From: an uncultured Draconibacterium sp.
Lineage (GTDB): Bacteria; Bacteroidota; Bacteroidia; Bacteroidales; Prolixibacteraceae
Direction: 5' to 3'
Length of the DNA: 64,000 nt
Assembly (NCBI RefSeq): GCF_913060805.1
Contig: NZ_CAJXTC010000001.1
Span: forward strand, 186,001-250,000
Shown here piece by piece: positions 1-7,869 of the stretch. Below the pieces are notes generated by a model. The model was not told the DNA's origin, did not search any database, and was given only the letters and a program-made list of their open reading frames with translations. Position 1 is the stretch's first letter, and the number at the start of each line of letters is the position of its first letter. The position numbers and the translations under genes were made by a program.

Positions 1-31
1 TTGTTGAAATAGGTATGCAATTATAGTGAAT

Positions 32-78
32 ATTGCGGGAAAAGCAAACTGACAAAAGTCAGTCGCTCAACCCGCAAT
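32..78 (-). terminator. Nested inverted repeat after susD
   Basis: ATTGCGGG (32-39) pairs with CCCGCAAT (71-78) and encloses ACTGAC (48-53) with GTCAGT (58-63). The structure lies just past the susD stop codon on the minus strand and probably ends or stabilises the susCD transcript. There is no long T-run, so simple intrinsic termination is uncertain. Confidence 0.5.
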
Positions 79-106
79 TTTAATCAAACTAGACTATGCG
101 AAAGAT

Positions 107-1678
107 CTAGAAATTTGAACTACCTGTATCCCACCATAGGCGGGTGCTTATTAAGTCATCTCCTTTCATTGTTGCTACAGCGTTGGCAACAGCTTCACTG
201 TTTCCTTTGCGTTCAGCATCAACAAATGGCATACGTTTAATCCACTCGTCAGTTGGAATTACACCCCAGTCAGAGCTACTGCTGTTTTGGTAAACCAATG
301 GAAGTTTTGGATATCCTGTTCTGCGGAAATCAGCCCAAGGCTCGTTAGGATTTGTAAATCCAGCGATCCATTTTTGAGTGATGATTTTCTCCAGTTTTTC
401 CTCGTTAGTAGCCGCTTCGTCCCATGCAACAGTAACTGTTGAGCGCGAAACAAAGTCGTTAACATCGCCTGCATAAGCAGCGTCGTTGTAATCGATAGGA
501 GTGCTTGTTGCATCGGCTAAGTAAGCGTCAACACCACCGGTACCCCATTCTGCGAATGATGCGCGAATACCTGCTTCGTAGTTTGCAGCGGCATCGCCGG
601 CACCTTCCCAGCCACGTAATGCAGCTTCTGCAAGGTCGAAGTTAACTTCGGCTGCAGTAAGGTAGCTTCTTTCGGTAATCGAACGGAAGCTTTCGTTGAT
701 CATTGAACAACCCGTGTGGTCGTCTTTTGCGACTAATGATGCACCGTTACGAATACCTTTGTAAGGAACTTCAGGGTGATCAACCACCAATGAAGCATCG
801 GTTGCAGGTTGGAAATAGGTTTCGATACGTGGATCGTTTAAACCTACAAGGAAAGATTCCATTCCGGCCGACATACGTGTATCGCCCCATTCGAAACAAA
901 TTATCGCTAAGTACAATTTACTGCCGTATAACGAAATATTTAAGTTGTCGCCGTTTTCAACGATCAAACCTGCAGGATCAGCAATTGCTTTTTCACCTTC
1001 GGTTTTTGCTAAAGCAGGAGCCACTTTCGAAATACGAATAGCCAAACGTAAACGCATTGAGTTTACCAATTTCATCCACTGGCTAACATCGCCGCCATAG
1101 CTGGCATCGAAACTTTGCATTCCTGTATAATCAGTATTTGCCGCAAATGTTGCCTGAATTTCGTCCAGTTTTGCAAACCACTCACTGTACAATGCTTCTT
1201 CGCTATCGTAGTTGATAGTTGATTCAGTTGAACCGTACTCCGAATAAATAAGCGGACCGTGGTAAGTTGTCAGGCGCGACAATCCTAAAATCTGGATCAA
1301 CTCAGCCCATCGTACAAACACATCATAACCGCCATCTTCGGCAATTTGGATAACCTGACGCGAAGGAGCCATAATGCTACCGTAAATACGGTCCCAGTAG
1401 GTGTTCCAACGAATGTAGTAAGTTGTGTTGTTTACACCTCCAACAAAAGGAGTTGGAGTTGCCATATAGTCGCAGAACGATTCTGCTACCAGGTTTTCTT
1501 CGATCTGGTGACCGAAAATATTGCTCAACATTGAAGGGAAATAAGCTCCAACGTGGTTAAAGTTCTGTTCCAACGACGAATCAGTAATTTGATAAGGATT
1601 CGTGTTTGCCTCTTCAAATTCATCGGTACATGCACCGGCCAAGAGGGCTACTATAAATAAGAATAATATTTTTTTCAT
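107..1678 (-). CDS. SusD/RagB-family outer-membrane glycan-binding lipoprotein
   Basis: This is the surface-exposed lid partner of the SusC-type transporter encoded just upstream. It binds a glycan (or another large nutrient) and hands it to the TonB-dependent channel. The 523-residue protein starts with a lipoprotein signal peptide with lipobox LAGAC, so Cys17 is the likely lipidation site, followed by acidic residues typical of surface export in Bacteroidota. The mature part is of the alpha-helical SusD type and looks closest to the SusD-like_2 subgroup (early TNPY segment, late region with WADFRRTGYP). It follows susC by 16 nt on the same strand, so the two are almost certainly co-transcribed. 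The ligand cannot be read from the sequence. Start: ATG at 1678 with the full signal peptide. Confidence 0.92.
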   Translation of the reverse strand: MKKILFLFIVALLAGACTDEFEEANTNPYQITDSSLEQNFNHVGAYFPSMLSNIFGHQIEENLVAESFCDYMATPTPFVGGVNNTTYYIRWNTYWDRIYGSIMAPSRQVIQIAEDGGYDVFVRWAELIQILGLSRLTTYHGPLIYSEYGSTESTINYDSEEALYSEWFAKLDEIQATFAANTDYTGMQSFDASYGGDVSQWMKLVNSMRLRLAIRISKVAPALAKTEGEKAIADPAGLIVENGDNLNISLYGSKLYLAIICFEWGDTRMSAGMESFLVGLNDPRIETYFQPATDASLVVDHPEVPYKGIRNGASLVAKDDHTGCSMINESFRSITERSYLTAAEVNFDLAEAALRGWEGAGDAAANYEAGIRASFAEWGTGGVDAYLADATSTPIDYNDAAYAGDVNDFVSRSTVTVAWDEAATNEEKLEKIITQKWIAGFTNPNEPWADFRRTGYPKLPLVYQNSSSSDWGVIPTDEWIKRMPFVDAERKGNSEAVANAVATMKGDDLISTRLWWDTGSSNF

Positions 1679-1694
1679 GATTCTACTTTTTTAC

Positions 1695-4600
1695 TTAGAA
1701 TGTAACTTTTAAGTTGAAACCATAGGTTCTTGTAGCCGGTACATTGAAGTTGTCAAGCGACTGTGAGTTCATGTCTGTACTCATTGTCAATTCCGGATCG
1801 AAAGGAGCCTTTTTGTAGAAGAAGAACAAGTTTTGTCCTACTACCGAGAAAGATGCTGCCTGCAATGGAAGACCCAATTTGCGAACATCTAAATCGTATG
1901 AAAGTGCAAGCTGGCTCAAACGGATGTTTGTACGATCGTAAACGTAAGCTTCTGCAATACCGTTACGGTCACCAACTGTAGTGTAGTATGTTTTCGGATC
2001 AACCGATGTAACTGCTGTTGTTCCCTGAATTCCGTCGATAGCAACACCACCTGCATCGCGTGCATCGGCACTGCGCTGGCTAACTCCGTATCCGTCTAAC
2101 ATTGCTTCTGTTTGGCTGAAAGCTTTTCCGCCAATTTTAGCGTTTACCAAGAAACTCAATGAGAATTGTTTGTAATCGAAATTGTTGTTCCAACCCATGC
2201 TGAATTTTGGTTCAAGATTGCCAAGGTATTCTCTGTCGGCAGTTCTTAGTGGAGCGCCTGTTGTTTCGTCCAACATAATCTGACCTGCGTCGTTTCTTCT
2301 GAATTTGTATCCGTAAAGATCACCGAATGAACCACCGGCAACAATGTAAGTTGTATAACCTTCTGAGCTACCGTAAGAAATTTGTTTTCCTTCAAACTCA
2401 GGAACCAGTTCTACAATCTCGTTTTTGTTACGCGAGAAGTTGATGTTGGTATTCCATCCAAAATCACCTTTATCGATGATGTTACCGGTTAAAGTAATCT
2501 CAATACCTTTGTTTACCACCTCTCCGGCGTTAATGTAGTAGTAAGTATAACCCGAACCAGATGGAGCATCAAGTGTGATGAATTGATCCTGGCTGTTGAT
2601 GTTGTAGTAAGTGAAATCAAGTCCTGCGCGGCCGTCGAACAAACGAAGGTCGGTACCAACTTCAAAACTTCTGATCATTTCAGGTTTCAGATTTCTGAAT
2701 GGCTGCTGAGTGTTACGGTCAACACCGCCACCAGAGTTGATAGTATGCATTGGATTTACCACGTTAAATGGCACTTCGTTAGCAACAGTACTGTATGATG
2801 TTCTCAGTTTCCAGAAACTTAGGAAATCAGGTGCATCGATCATTTCAGTTACAATACCCGACAAACCAACTGATGGGTAGAAATACGATTCGTTACCTGT
2901 TCCGGCCAAAGTTGATGACCAGTCGTTACGACCTGCAATATCAAGGAAAAGCATGTCTTTGTAACCTAACTGAATGTTACCGAAAACACCTTCTTTAATG
3001 ATTTCGCCGGCATAAATCGAGTGTACCTGAACATTGGTTGGCAGGTTGTCGAAATAAAATTCGTTGGCATACAACAGGTTGTTTGTTCCGTTGTCAACTT
3101 GTACTCCATCACCGTAAATACCGTGTTGGTAACTGGCACCTAAAACACCACTTACGCTAAAGTCACCGAAATTGTTTTGGTAAGTAAAAATACCATCGGT
3201 GTAAAGCATTTTATCTTCGAATTTTTTGTAGTTCCAACGACCGGTTGCCGAAATGTTGGTGCTGTTACCACCTGCGTAGAATTTCTGCTCGAACGATTTG
3301 CTTGAGTAGTCGTAGCTACCACGAGCCTGAAATTTAAGGTGTTCTGTAATATCGTAGTCAAGTGTTAAACTTGCAATAACACGTTTTGTAAGGTCTTCTT
3401 TTGGTTGATTGTTGATGAGCCAGTATGGGTTAGACTGGTGGTGGTCAGAAATAAACCAGTTTTGAGTATTCATGTTGCTTGCTTCGTCAAAAACCTGGTA
3501 GTTTTCTTTGTAATCAGCAAAATTTCTGTCGCGAGGGAAGAAATATAAACCGGTTAGCGGATTCAGGTAATAACCTGCAGTGTAACGGTTTTTCGATTTT
3601 TCAGAAACCAACATTACGTTTGAGCTTACTTTCAGTTTGTCTTCCAGTAATTTAGTCGACTGCTGGAAAGTAACGTTGTTTTTCTGGTACTCGTTATTTG
3701 GAATAACACCTTGTGCAGTTGTGTTTCCGTATGAGAAGTAAGCAGTTGTTTTGTCGTTTCCTCCACTAATCGACATTGAGTTTACCAGGTTGTAACCTGT
3801 TTGGAAGAAATCGTCAACATAATCACTTTCATAATTTCCTTTTGTGTACGACCAGCTCTCTTTAGCACCACCTTCGCTGCCATAAGTAAATTGCAGGTCA
3901 GGAGTTTCAGTAATCGTTTCGAAAGTTGTGCTTGAGTTGAAGCTAACAGATGTTTTACCTTCTTTACCTTTTTTGGTATTGATAATAACAACACCGTTTG
4001 CACCCTGGCTACCGTATAAAATAGCGGCGTTGGCACCTTTCAAAATGCTGATGCTTTCAATGTCGTCAGGGTTGATCTGCGAAAGACCGTCACCTTCGTC
4101 GGTTCCTCCCCACATACCTGACTGGTCACCTTTGCGGTTTACCATCGGCACACCATCGATTACGTACAATGGGTCGCTCGACTGGCTTAACGAGTGGTTA
4201 CCTCTTAAAACGGTTTTAGTAGAACCACCTGCTCCTGAAACACTTTTCTTGATTTCAAGACCTGCAGTTTTTCCACTCAAACTGTTCATGAAGTTCATGT
4301 CGCGGGCTTTCATCATTTCTTCGCCCGAAACTTGTTGAGATGAGTAAGTCAGCGTTTTCTTGTCGCGCTGAATACCCAGAGCCGTTACCACAACCTCGTC
4401 GAGGTTTTGAGTGTCGGTCTCCATGTTTACATTCTGTGTTGCCTGACCGGTGTACGCAATTTCCTGCGTTAACATACCGATAAAGCTGAATACCACTACG
4501 TCACCTTCTTTTACATCTTTTAGTGTGTATTCTCCATCGAAATTAGTAATGGTACCATTCGAAGTACCTTTTACCATAACAGTCACACCCGGAAGTGGTG

Positions 4601-4748
4601 CATCAGTTCCCTCCGTTACTTTTCCTTTTAATTCTCCCTGCTGTGCCATTGCTGCAAAGCCCGAGAAAATGAAAATTAAAGCAACAGCAAATTTTGAGAT
4701 CGATAGCCTTTTGGTTAGCTGGCTAATCGCTGAAAAACAATTTTCCAT
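1695..4748 (-). CDS. SusC/RagA-family TonB-dependent outer-membrane transporter
   Basis: Outer-membrane 22-strand barrel importer powered by TonB-ExbBD, partner of the SusD-like lipoprotein that follows. Domain order: signal peptide (ending near FAAMAQ), CarboxypepD_reg-like domain (GELKGKVTEG... to about residue 115), TonB box region (DEVVVTALGIQR), plug domain with the SusC signature (DPLYVIDGVPM), then the barrel, ending in an aromatic residue (NLKVTF). Roughly 1,017 residues, normal for the family. I place the start at ATG 4748, which gives a clean signal peptide; the reading frame extends 13 codons further to a TTG at 4787, which is less likely. Transcribed divergently from the sensor-regulator at 5130, which suggests local control by it. 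Substrate unknown. Confidence 0.95.
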   Translation of the reverse strand: MENCFSAISQLTKRLSISKFAVALIFIFSGFAAMAQQGELKGKVTEGTDAPLPGVTVMVKGTSNGTITNFDGEYTLKDVKEGDVVVFSFIGMLTQEIAYTGQATQNVNMETDTQNLDEVVVTALGIQRDKKTLTYSSQQVSGEEMMKARDMNFMNSLSGKTAGLEIKKSVSGAGGSTKTVLRGNHSLSQSSDPLYVIDGVPMVNRKGDQSGMWGGTDEGDGLSQINPDDIESISILKGANAAILYGSQGANGVVIINTKKGKEGKTSVSFNSSTTFETITETPDLQFTYGSEGGAKESWSYTKGNYESDYVDDFFQTGYNLVNSMSISGGNDKTTAYFSYGNTTAQGVIPNNEYQKNNVTFQQSTKLLEDKLKVSSNVMLVSEKSKNRYTAGYYLNPLTGLYFFPRDRNFADYKENYQVFDEASNMNTQNWFISDHHQSNPYWLINNQPKEDLTKRVIASLTLDYDITEHLKFQARGSYDYSSKSFEQKFYAGGNSTNISATGRWNYKKFEDKMLYTDGIFTYQNNFGDFSVSGVLGASYQHGIYGDGVQVDNGTNNLLYANEFYFDNLPTNVQVHSIYAGEIIKEGVFGNIQLGYKDMLFLDIAGRNDWSSTLAGTGNESYFYPSVGLSGIVTEMIDAPDFLSFWKLRTSYSTVANEVPFNVVNPMHTINSGGGVDRNTQQPFRNLKPEMIRSFEVGTDLRLFDGRAGLDFTYYNINSQDQFITLDAPSGSGYTYYYINAGEVVNKGIEITLTGNIIDKGDFGWNTNINFSRNKNEIVELVPEFEGKQISYGSSEGYTTYIVAGGSFGDLYGYKFRRNDAGQIMLDETTGAPLRTADREYLGNLEPKFSMGWNNNFDYKQFSLSFLVNAKIGGKAFSQTEAMLDGYGVSQRSADARDAGGVAIDGIQGTTAVTSVDPKTYYTTVGDRNGIAEAYVYDRTNIRLSQLALSYDLDVRKLGLPLQAASFSVVGQNLFFFYKKAPFDPELTMSTDMNSQSLDNFNVPATRTYGFNLKVTF

Positions 4749-5129
4749 AAAATTTGTGTTAAGTTTAAATTTCAAATTTTTTAACAATTTTAAGTGGAGG
4801 TGATTTATTTGTGATTAACTGAGGATTAATGCGGACAGAATTGTTGTTAATGCCGATTAATATTGGATTAATACTTTCGTAAACGGCAGATTGTTAGTGG
4901 TGTGTGGGGTGTCTGAATATTTTATGAAAAAATAGTTTTCAGTTAACATTAATTTGCAAAACAAGCTGTTCGGAAGCTATTTGTTTAAAAAAATGGCCAA
5001 AGCGAGGTGAAGAGAAAAAGATATTAATGTGTCGGAATAACAAATTGTTACTTTTATTGGTTGTAGTTTGTGTGGAAAGATGTGTTAAAAGCGCGAATAT
5101 TATACTTTTGTTTCTCTATTAGCTAACTA
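4749..5129. promoter_or_regulatory. susC / sensor-regulator divergent control region with GATTAAY repeats
   Basis: This 381-bp divergent intergenic region holds four copies of the heptamer GATTAA(C/T) in the same orientation, at 4813-4819, 4824-4830, 4855-4861 and 4866-4872. Each pair is separated by 4 bp, so starts are 11, 31 and 11 bp apart, close to whole helical turns. A partial copy TGTTAAT sits at 4845-4851. Heptamer direct repeats at 11-bp pitch are the known operator layout of SARP regulators, and the adjacent divergent gene encodes a SARP-like protein. A TACTTTCG element (4872-4879, plus strand) abuts the last repeat. No convincing -7 element for susC was found. Confidence 0.55.
5103..5110 (+). 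promoter_or_regulatory. -7 promoter element for the sensor-regulator gene
   Basis: TACTTTTG matches the Bacteroidota -7 consensus TAnnTTTG exactly. It lies 20 bp before the start codon at 5130, which implies a very short leader of about 10-15 nt. A weak TGTG at 5081-5084 could serve as the -33 element with an 18-bp spacer. Confidence 0.55.
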
Positions 5130-7667
5130 ATGATGCGGGGGATATTTCTTATTTCTTTTTTTGTTCTATTGTTGGTATTCAAAAGCAATGCCGACGAGCA
5201 CCGTGGTGTCTTCTTTAAATCAAAAGAAGTATCGCTCGAGAACCGCACCGGAATTGATCTCACCGAAGATGGTGCCATTAGTTATCAGAACAGTTTTTCC
5301 ATTGAATTCGATATTTTGTTTCGCGACCTCGACGAACGTTACGGTTACGTGTTACAATTAAAAGAAACGCACGACGGGCACCAGTTCGATCTGATTTATA
5401 ATATCGACGGACGTTTCCCTGATCTTTTTGTTGTACTCGATAAAAAAGAAACCAATTTGCAAATGGCATTAAGCCGCGAGCAAATTGAGCTGGTAAACCG
5501 TTGGCACAAGTTTCGCCTGGCAGTTGACGCAGTTTCGGGCGAAGTGACGATGACTTTTGACGGAAAAACCGTAAGTGATAAAATTGAATTACCCGCTTCG
5601 TCTGAACTCGAATGGACTTTCGGAATTGTAGATCGTTATGGTTTCGAAATTGATGAAGTGCCGCCAATGTCGGTGCGTAACATCCGGTTTTCGGAACAGA
5701 ATAACCTGAAATACTTTTGGCCGCTTGATTATACAACGGGCACTACCGTAAAAGATTCGGTGGATGGGAAAGTGGCTGAGATTATCAATCCGGCGTGGGT
5801 GATTGAACAGCACCAAACCTGGAAACAGGTGCGCTCGTTCGAGTTCTCGGAGTTGCCACAAATTGCTTTTAATAAAAACTCAGAAGCATTTTATTTTGTC
5901 GAGCGTAAACAGGGAATTACAAAATTCAGCCTCAACGAAAGGAAAGTTAGTACCATTAAATACCGATCGGGAAATCCGTTTTACGAAGATGCCCAGCAGG
6001 TTTTCTTTGATAAAAACAATCGCTTACGAACCTATTCACGATACAAGAATTTAGTCCCGGCTTTTAATGAAGCCAGCCGAACCTGGGACAACCGATATGA
6101 CACGCTTGCATATTTACCTAAATACTGGCACCATAACAGTCTGCTAAATCCGGTTGATGGCAGTTATACAGCAATTGCCGGTTATGGTTTTTTTACCTAT
6201 TTCAATACTTTCCGAAAACTGGACGAACGCACAAAAACATGGGAAGAGTTGAAGATGAAAGGTGAGCTGTTTGAGCCACGTTACCTGGCATCGCTGGGGA
6301 AAAGCCAAAACGACAGTATTTATTATCTTTTTGGAGGTTTGGGTAACGAAACCGGAAAACAAATTTTGGGCAAGGAGTTTTATTACGATCTGTACAAGAT
6401 CGATTTTAGAACAGATACAATCTCGAAAGTATGGGAAGTTGAAGAGATTGATGACGAAAGTTATACGCCGGTTAATTCGATGATTATTAATGAGCAGGAG
6501 AACTGTTTTTACACCCTCTGTTTTTCGCACAGTAATAACGAAACGGCTTTGCAACTGTTAAAAGCCGATTTGAGTAATCCGGAGTATAAATTTATAGGCA
6601 GCAAAATTCCTTACACCTTTTACGATATTACCTCTTTTGCCGATTTGTACAACTGGCAAACGCACAACAAGATACTGGCGCTTACCATGCACGAAGCTGC
6701 CGATGGAAAATATAAGGTAAATATTTACTCGTTAAATTATCCGCCATCGGAAAGTGAATTGGCTCCGGCTGGTGACCAAATAGCCGGGAAGTTCCCGGTA
6801 GCTTATTTGTTTTTTGGTGCATTGGCGTTGTTATTAGTTGGTGCGGTTTTGATAATCATTCGCAAAACGAAAAAAACCAAAACGGAATCGCAAAAGCCGA
6901 CATTGAATTTGTTGATTGATGAGCCGGATTCCAGCGACGAAACTTCGCGTGGACGAATCCTTACCTTTGGTGGATTTCAGGTGTTCGACAGAAACGGGAA
7001 AGATATTACTTACCGTTTTTCGCCAACAGTAAAAGAACTGTTTCTGCTTATTTTTCTGAATACTGTTGATGGAAATACAGGAATTTCTTCTAAAAAAATA
7101 CAGGAATTTTTGTGGCCGGATAAATCAGAACACAATGCCAAAAATAACCGCGGGGTAAACATTAAAAAGCTGCGGTCGATATTGGAAGACGTGGGCGATA
7201 TCACAATCACTTTTGACGGCAACTACTGGCGGATGTCGCACTGCGAGGATGTTTTTTGCGATTTTGAATACATAAAAGAGTACAACAAAAAAGGCTTTGA
7301 TATTTCTCGAATCAAGGAATTCAATAAGGTGATGAGTATTCTGAGTCGTGGTAATTTTTTGGTTAACACAGAAACCGAGTGGCTCGACAGGTGGAAAGAC
7401 GATATTTCAGGGCGAATAGTAAACCGCCTTGAAGAAGTTTGTGAACTGCTGAATATTCGGGAAAATGAAAAGGAGCTGCTCGAAATTACCGATGTGTTGT
7501 TCACTTTCGACCAAATGAACGAAACCGCGCTGGAGTTAAAATGTAATATCCTTTATTCGCAGGGTAAACACAGTCTGGCCCTCGAAATCTACAACCACTA
7601 TATTAAACTGTACCAAAAATTGTATAATGAAGATTTCGGCCGCTCGTTTAAGGAATTGGTGAGTTGA
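5130..7667 (+). CDS. Membrane-anchored sensor with cytoplasmic SARP-like winged-helix regulator
   Basis: Predicted one-component transmembrane transcription factor. In order: signal peptide/N-terminal membrane segment (1-21), a LamG/concanavalin-like beta-sandwich (about 22-200), a Kelch-like or other beta-propeller region (about 230-540), one transmembrane helix (about 557-577, GALALLLVGAVLIIIR) followed by a basic stop-transfer stretch, then a cytoplasmic winged helix (about 606-705, containing TFGGFQVF, VKELFLLIFLN, KKIQEFLWPD, GVNIKKLRSIL, DGNYWRM). The C-terminal 140 residues are helical and resemble the BTAD/TPR part of SARP regulators. Adjacent ATGs at 5130 and 5133 are equivalent. It is divergent from susCD, with heptamer repeats between them, so it probably senses a periplasmic glycan and controls that locus. 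That role is inference; the architecture is visible. It is neither a hybrid two-component system nor an anti-sigma factor. Confidence 0.8.
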   Translation: MMRGIFLISFFVLLLVFKSNADEHRGVFFKSKEVSLENRTGIDLTEDGAISYQNSFSIEFDILFRDLDERYGYVLQLKETHDGHQFDLIYNIDGRFPDLFVVLDKKETNLQMALSREQIELVNRWHKFRLAVDAVSGEVTMTFDGKTVSDKIELPASSELEWTFGIVDRYGFEIDEVPPMSVRNIRFSEQNNLKYFWPLDYTTGTTVKDSVDGKVAEIINPAWVIEQHQTWKQVRSFEFSELPQIAFNKNSEAFYFVERKQGITKFSLNERKVSTIKYRSGNPFYEDAQQVFFDKNNRLRTYSRYKNLVPAFNEASRTWDNRYDTLAYLPKYWHHNSLLNPVDGSYTAIAGYGFFTYFNTFRKLDERTKTWEELKMKGELFEPRYLASLGKSQNDSIYYLFGGLGNETGKQILGKEFYYDLYKIDFRTDTISKVWEVEEIDDESYTPVNSMIINEQENCFYTLCFSHSNNETALQLLKADLSNPEYKFIGSKIPYTFYDITSFADLYNWQTHNKILALTMHEAADGKYKVNIYSLNYPPSESELAPAGDQIAGKFPVAYLFFGALALLLVGAVLIIIRKTKKTKTESQKPTLNLLIDEPDSSDETSRGRILTFGGFQVFDRNGKDITYRFSPTVKELFLLIFLNTVDGNTGISSKKIQEFLWPDKSEHNAKNNRGVNIKKLRSILEDVGDITITFDGNYWRMSHCEDVFCDFEYIKEYNKKGFDISRIKEFNKVMSILSRGNFLVNTETEWLDRWKDDISGRIVNRLEEVCELLNIRENEKELLEITDVLFTFDQMNETALELKCNILYSQGKHSLALEIYNHYIKLYQKLYNEDFGRSFKELVS

Positions 7668-7689
7668 TAAAATATATCTTTTTATGCTT

Positions 7690-7737
7690 TACCCCTCACT
7701 CTGTCGAGAGCTCCCCTTGAAAGGGGAGCAAGTTCTA
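7690..7737 (-). repeat. REP-like palindromic repeat, family 1 copy (minus orientation)
   Basis: Hairpin GCTCCCCTT-GA-AAGGGGAGC (7710-7729) next to CTCTGTCGA and an ACCCCTC end. Reverse-complemented, it matches the copies at 7777 and 23314: GC-rich palindrome, then TGTC...GACA, then a GGGGT-like tail. Forms an inverted pair with the copy at 7777. Confidence 0.65.
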
Positions 7738-7776
7738 ATATGTTTTCGCAACATTTTGTCTCAAGCTATTCAATGA

Positions 7777-7821
7777 AGTTGTTTTCCCTTTAGAAGGGAA
7801 AATGTCGACAGACAAAAGGGT
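7777..7821 (+). repeat. REP-like palindromic repeat, family 1 copy (plus orientation)
   Basis: Hairpin TTTTCCCTT-TAG-AAGGGAAAA (7782-7802) followed directly by TGTC-GACA-GACA (7803-7814) and AAAAGGGTA. The order of parts is the same as at 23314. Together with the inverted copy at 7690 it fills the gap between the convergent regulator and E1 genes and may also act as a bidirectional transcript end. Confidence 0.65.
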
Positions 7822-7869
7822 AGAGAAAATAACATTTGAATAACTACCAGAGCGTAGAGTATTGAAAAC

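Noticed and set aside
703-1041. Long open frames opposite the SusD gene (and similar ones opposite other large genes, e.g. 9136-9783 and 36039-36860)
   Set aside because: They lie wholly within clear coding genes on the other strand, with no recognisable domains; they are by-products of codon bias.
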